From contig NZ_FOHB01000006.1 in assembly GCF_900111375.1 (NCBI RefSeq), forward strand, positions 62,001 through 126,000: DNA of 64,000 bases. The letters run 5' to 3'. Source of the DNA: Pedococcus cremeus (GTDB lineage: Bacteria; Actinomycetota; Actinomycetes; Actinomycetales; Dermatophilaceae). Position numbers and translations under genes: made by a program. The notes below the pieces were generated by a model. The model worked only from the letters and a program-made list of their open reading frames with translations, was not told where the DNA came from and did no database searches. Shown here in pieces: positions 60,519 to 64,000 of the stretch. The stretch's first letter is position 1. The number at the start of each line of letters is the position of its first letter.

Positions 60519-62681
60519 GTGTCCACCACACGCACCGCCAAGAGCGCGGCTGTCCGGGGGCGTGACGCCTCCCTCCCCAAGCCCGTCGCACGGAAGGCTG
60601 GATGGTCGGACGTCGACATCCGCGCCGTCGACACGGTGCGGGTCCTCGCCGCCGACGCGGTGCAGAAGGTCGGGAACGGCCACCCCGGCACCGCCATGAG
60701 CCTTGCCCCGGCTGCCTACCTGCTCTACCAGCAGGTGATGCGCCACGACCCGGCCGACCCGCACTGGCTCGGTCGCGACCGCTTCGTGCTCTCCTGCGGC
60801 CACTCCAGCCTCACGCAGTACATCCAGCTCTTCCTGGCCGGCTACGGCGTCGAGCTCGACGACCTCAAGGCCCTGCGCACCTGGGGCTCCATCACCCCGG
60901 GCCACCCCGAGGTCAACCACACCCCCGGTGTCGAGATCACCACCGGACCGCTCGGCTCCGGCCTCGCCTCGGCCGTCGGCATGGCGTTCGCCCAGCGCCG
61001 CCAGCGGGGCCTGCTCGACCCGGACGCCAAGCCCGGTGAGAGCCCGTTCGACCACCACATCTGGGTGATCGCCTCCGACGGTGACATGGAGGAGGGCGTC
61101 AGCCACGAGGCCTGCTCGCTCGCCGGCCACCAGGAGCTCGCCAACCTCACCGTCATCTACGACGCCAACCAGATCTCCATCGAGGACGACACCGACATCG
61201 CGTTCTCCGAGAACGTCGGCCAGCGCTTCGAGGCCTACGGCTGGGACGTCGTCGATGTCGACTGGCGCCAGGACGGCAACGGCGCGACCTACGTCGAGAA
61301 CGTCGACGCCCTCTGGACCGCTCTCGAGCAGTCCAAGCGCTCCAAGCGCCCGACGCTCGTCGTGCTGCACACCATCATCGCGTGGCCGGCACCGACCAAG
61401 CAGGACACCGGGAAGTCGCACGGCTCCGCGTTGGGCGACGAGGAGGTCGCCGCCACCAAGGAGCTGCTCGGCTTCAACCCGAAGAAGACCTTCGAGGTCG
61501 ACCGGGCCGTGCTGGCGCACACCCGCAAGGCCAAGGCGCGCGGCAAGGCCGAGCACAAGGCGTGGGACAAGACGTATGCCGCGTGGCGCCGGGGCAACCC
61601 CGAGCGCGCCGAGCTGCTCGACCGCCTTGTGGCCGGCGAGCTGCCGGCCGGCCTCGACAAGGCGCTGCCGGTCTTCCCCGCCGACTCCGAGAAGGGCCTG
61701 GCGACCCGCGCGGCGTCCGGCAAGGTGCTCGGCGCGATCGCCGGTGTCATGCCCGAGCTGTGGGGCGGCTCCGCCGACCTCGCCGAGTCGAACAACACCA
61801 CGATGGAGGGCGAGGAGTCCTTCATCCCGACCGGCAAGCAGACCCGGGAGTGGAAGGGCGGCCCCTACGGCCGCACCCTGCACTTCGGGGTGCGCGAGCA
61901 CGGCATGGGCATGATCCTCAACGGCATCGCGCTCGAAGGCCTGACCCGTCCCTACGGCGGCACCTTCCTCGTGTTCTCCGACTACATGCGTCCCGCGGTG
62001 CGCCTCGCGGCCATCCAGAAGCTGCCGGTCACCTACGTCTGGACGCACGACTCGATCGGCCTCGGCGAGGACGGCCCGACCCACCAGCCCATCGAGCAGC
62101 TCGCGGCACTGCGGGCCATCCCCGGCCTCGACGTCATCCGTCCCGCCGACGCGAACGAGACGGCTGCCGCCTGGGGCGCGGTGCTGCGGCACCGCGACCG
62201 GCCGGCCGCCCTGGCCCTGACCCGTCAGGCGGTGCCGGTCTACGACCGCAAGGAGTACGCCAAGGCGACCAACGTCACCAAGGGCGGCTACATCATGGCC
62301 GAGGCGTCGACCGGGACCCCCGACGTCATCCTCATCGCCACGGGCTCCGAGGTGCAGCTCGCGGTGGAGGCGCGGAAGACCTTGGAGAAGCAGGGTGTTG
62401 GAACCCGTGTGGTGTCCATGCCGTGCCGTGAGTGGTTCGACGAGCAGAGCGCGGCATACCGGGAGAAGGTCCTGCCCCGTGCCGTCCGTGCCCGCGTGAG
62501 CGTGGAGGCCGGCGTGCCGCAGGGCTGGCGCGAGGTGGTCGGAGACGCCGGTGAGGTCATCGGCATCGACCACTACGGCGCCTCCGCGGACTTCACCACG
62601 CTGTTCAAGGAGTTCGGCTTCACCACCCAGGCGGTGGTCGCGGCCGCCAAGAGGTCCATCAAGACCGCGAAGGGAAACTGA
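60519..62681 (+). CDS. tkt: Transketolase
   Basis: Thiamine-diphosphate enzyme of the pentose phosphate pathway that moves two-carbon units between sugar phosphates. It has 720 residues. [18 protein letters not shown] at the N-terminus, the ThDP motif GDGDMEEGV-type ([19 protein letters not shown]), GTGxE region, and [20 protein letters not shown] are intact. Start GTG at 60519, with AAGGAG 10 bases upstream; the frame remains open to 60444. First gene of a tkt-tal-pgi run typical of actinobacteria. Confidence 0.96.
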   Translation: MSTTRTAKSAAVRGRDASLPKPVARKAGWSDVDIRAVDTVRVLAADAVQKVGNGHPGTAMSLAPAAYLLYQQVMRHDPADPHWLGRDRFVLSCGHSSLTQYIQLFLAGYGVELDDLKALRTWGSITPGHPEVNHTPGVEITTGPLGSGLASAVGMAFAQRRQRGLLDPDAKPGESPFDHHIWVIASDGDMEEGVSHEACSLAGHQELANLTVIYDANQISIEDDTDIAFSENVGQRFEAYGWDVVDVDWRQDGNGATYVENVDALWTALEQSKRSKRPTLVVLHTIIAWPAPTKQDTGKSHGSALGDEEVAATKELLGFNPKKTFEVDRAVLAHTRKAKARGKAEHKAWDKTYAAWRRGNPERAELLDRLVAGELPAGLDKALPVFPADSEKGLATRAASGKVLGAIAGVMPELWGGSADLAESNNTTMEGEESFIPTGKQTREWKGGPYGRTLHFGVREHGMGMILNGIALEGLTRPYGGTFLVFSDYMRPAVRLAAIQKLPVTYVWTHDSIGLGEDGPTHQPIEQLAALRAIPGLDVIRPADANETAAAWGAVLRHRDRPAALALTRQAVPVYDRKEYAKATNVTKGGYIMAEASTGTPDVILIATGSEVQLAVEARKTLEKQGVGTRVVSMPCREWFDEQSAAYREKVLPRAVRARVSVEAGVPQGWREVVGDAGEVIGIDHYGASADFTTLFKEFGFTTQAVVAAAKRSIKTAKGN

Positions 62682-62685
62682 CCGC

Positions 62686-63858
62686 ATGACTGACAAGCTC
62701 GACCACCCGACCCCCGAGGCGGGCACCAGCCCGGCCCTCGAGGCGACCGACAACCCCGCGCTCGAGGCCCTCGCCCACAACGGCGTCTCCGTATGGCTCG
62801 ACGACCTGTCGCGCCAGCGGATCCAGAGCGGCAACCTCGTTGAGCTCGTCGAGAAGAAGGGCGTCGTCGGCGTGACGACCAACCCCTCGATCTTCCAGCT
62901 CGCCCTTGCCGAGGGCGACGCCTACGACGAGCAGGTCGCCAAGCTCGCGGCCGAGGGCAAGGACGTCGACGACACCGTCTTCGTCCTCACCACCGAGGAC
63001 GTCCGCAACGCGTGCGACATCATGCGCCCGGTCTACGACGCCACCGATGGTGTCGACGGCCGCGTCTCCATCGAGGTCGACCCGCGCCTGGCCCACGACA
63101 CCGCGGCCACCGTCGAGGCGGCTCGCTCGCTGTGGACCACCGTCGACCGCCCGAACGTGTTCATCAAGATCCCCGCAACCGTGGAGGGCCTCCCGGCCAT
63201 CTCGCAGGTGCTGTCCGAGGGGATCAGCGTCAACGTGACCCTGATCTTCTCCCTCGACCGCTACCGGGGCGTCATGAACGCCTTCCTCACCGGCCTCGAG
63301 CAGGCTCGCGAGGCCGGGCGCGAGCTGGGGGCCATCGACTCCGTCGCCTCGTTCTTCGTCTCCCGGGTCGACACCGAGGTCGACAAGCGCCTCGAGGCCA
63401 TCGGCACCGAGGAGGCGCTGTCGCTCCGCGGTCGCGCCGCGATCGCCAACGCGCAGCTGGCCTACCAGGCGTTCGAGGAGGTCTTCTCCACCCCGCGCTG
63501 GCAGAACCTCGCCGACGACGGCGCGCACGTGCAGCGTCCGCTGTGGGCCTCCACCGGGGTGAAGAACCACGACTACCCCGACACGATGTACGTCACCGAG
63601 CTGGTGGCTCCCAACACCGTGAACACCATGCCGGAGAAGACGCTCGACGCGGTCATCGACCACGGCGAGATCCGCGGCGACACGGTGACCGGGTCCTACG
63701 CGCAGGCCGCCGAGATCCTCGACGCGCTGGAGCGGCTCGGCATCTCGTACACCGAGGTCACCGCCCAGCTCGAGAAGGAGGGCGTGGACAAGTTCGAGGC
63801 GTCGTGGGAGGAGCTGCTCAAGGGCGTCCGGTCCGAGCTCGACAGGCTCAGCGCGTGA
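62686..63858 (+). CDS. tal: Transaldolase
   Basis: Moves a dihydroxyacetone unit between sedoheptulose-7-phosphate and glyceraldehyde-3-phosphate. It has 390 residues, the long actinobacterial type. TTNPSIFQ near the N-terminus and the Schiff-base lysine in VFIKIPAT are clear; also [14 protein letters not shown] and LWASTGVKN. Start ATG 4 bases after the tkt stop. Confidence 0.96.
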   Translation: MTDKLDHPTPEAGTSPALEATDNPALEALAHNGVSVWLDDLSRQRIQSGNLVELVEKKGVVGVTTNPSIFQLALAEGDAYDEQVAKLAAEGKDVDDTVFVLTTEDVRNACDIMRPVYDATDGVDGRVSIEVDPRLAHDTAATVEAARSLWTTVDRPNVFIKIPATVEGLPAISQVLSEGISVNVTLIFSLDRYRGVMNAFLTGLEQAREAGRELGAIDSVASFFVSRVDTEVDKRLEAIGTEEALSLRGRAAIANAQLAYQAFEEVFSTPRWQNLADDGAHVQRPLWASTGVKNHDYPDTMYVTELVAPNTVNTMPEKTLDAVIDHGEIRGDTVTGSYAQAAEILDALERLGISYTEVTAQLEKEGVDKFEASWEELLKGVRSELDRLSA

Positions 63859-64000
63859 GCGCTCTGGGCGTGGTCGCGTCCGGCCCGGCGGCCGACGCGA
63901 TCGCCCTCCGGGTGCCCGAGCTCGTCGGTGAGCGCTTCGCGAGCCGGCTGTTCGAGCAGGACGCCTCCCTGTGGGGCCCCGACGCCGAGTCCGAGGCGTC
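63855..64000 (+). CDS. pgi: Glucose-6-phosphate isomerase, N-terminal fragment (runs off the window)
   Basis: GTG at 63855 overlaps the tal stop (GTGA). Forty-eight codons are visible: [20 protein letters not shown] and further [19 protein letters not shown]. The LWGPDAE-type segment and the position after tal match actinobacterial Pgi as I know it. The catalytic domains lie outside the window, so the call relies on context. Confidence 0.75.
   Translation, partial: MSALGVVASGPAADAIALRVPELVGERFASRLFEQDASLWGPDAESEA

Overview
High-GC (about 70 %) DNA from an actinobacterium. Gene content points to Micrococcales, most likely Intrasporangiaceae (Tetrasphaera/Janibacter/Terrabacter-like); this placement is inferred from the gene set, the LLM (F420-type) oxidoreductase, the actinobacterial SUF and tkt-tal-pgi gene orders and codon use, not from a marker gene. 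The window is almost solid coding sequence. No gap between genes exceeds 300 bases, and no rRNA, tRNA, CRISPR array, insertion sequence or prophage was seen.

Layout. 1-3071: a UgpA-UgpE-UgpB type carbohydrate ABC importer, cut at the left edge. 3102-6458: SpoU methyltransferase, an amidohydrolase and two tandem TauE/SafE permeases. 6510-9214: a hairpin terminator, an NfeD-SPFH membrane pair and a lone ABC ATPase. 9287-13889: two small uncharacterised genes, the divergent glycogen genes glgA/glgC and a flavin-dependent oxidoreductase. 13912-21259: serB, cyanophycinase and cyanophycin synthetase, facing a Mur-ligase/TPR fusion that lacks the ATP-grasp domain. 21343-22896: fabG-fabI. 23093-28776: DUF3099, a zinc-site miniprotein, moaA, SURF1, two duplicated secreted proteins and an ABC exporter. 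28927-36733: one overlapping assimilatory sulfate reduction and siroheme operon. 36923-43533: a WS/DGAT acyltransferase, an MFS exporter, an ABC-F ATPase, a zinc metallopeptidase and a Vms1-like release factor. 43584-50373: the SUF Fe-S operon led by SufR. 50491-55708: a large LuxR-type (LAL) regulator, two related 54-55 residue proteins and an ABC-2 exporter that share an operator-like motif. 56279-64000: ctaA, an ArsR-MFS pair, ctaB, tkt, tal and the start of pgi.

How it fits together. The SUF operon, the siroheme/sulfite reductase operon, MoaA and the heme A/SURF1 genes form a metal-cofactor and respiration theme. Glycogen, cyanophycin and triacylglycerol/wax ester genes show a cell that can store several polymers, as described for Tetrasphaera-type organisms.

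Two signals run across gene boundaries. First, the octamer GTATGCCG (either strand) occurs 41 times. It sits in three codon phases, in intergenic DNA and in both arms of the two clear terminator hairpins, an arrangement reminiscent of DNA-uptake sequences. Second, at least 19 start codons follow a TANNNT or CANNNT box by 6-8 bases, the signature of leaderless mRNAs; I used this to choose several starts. The best candidates for an undescribed system are the cphB-cphA/Mur-TPR locus and the LAL regulator/miniprotein/ABC locus.
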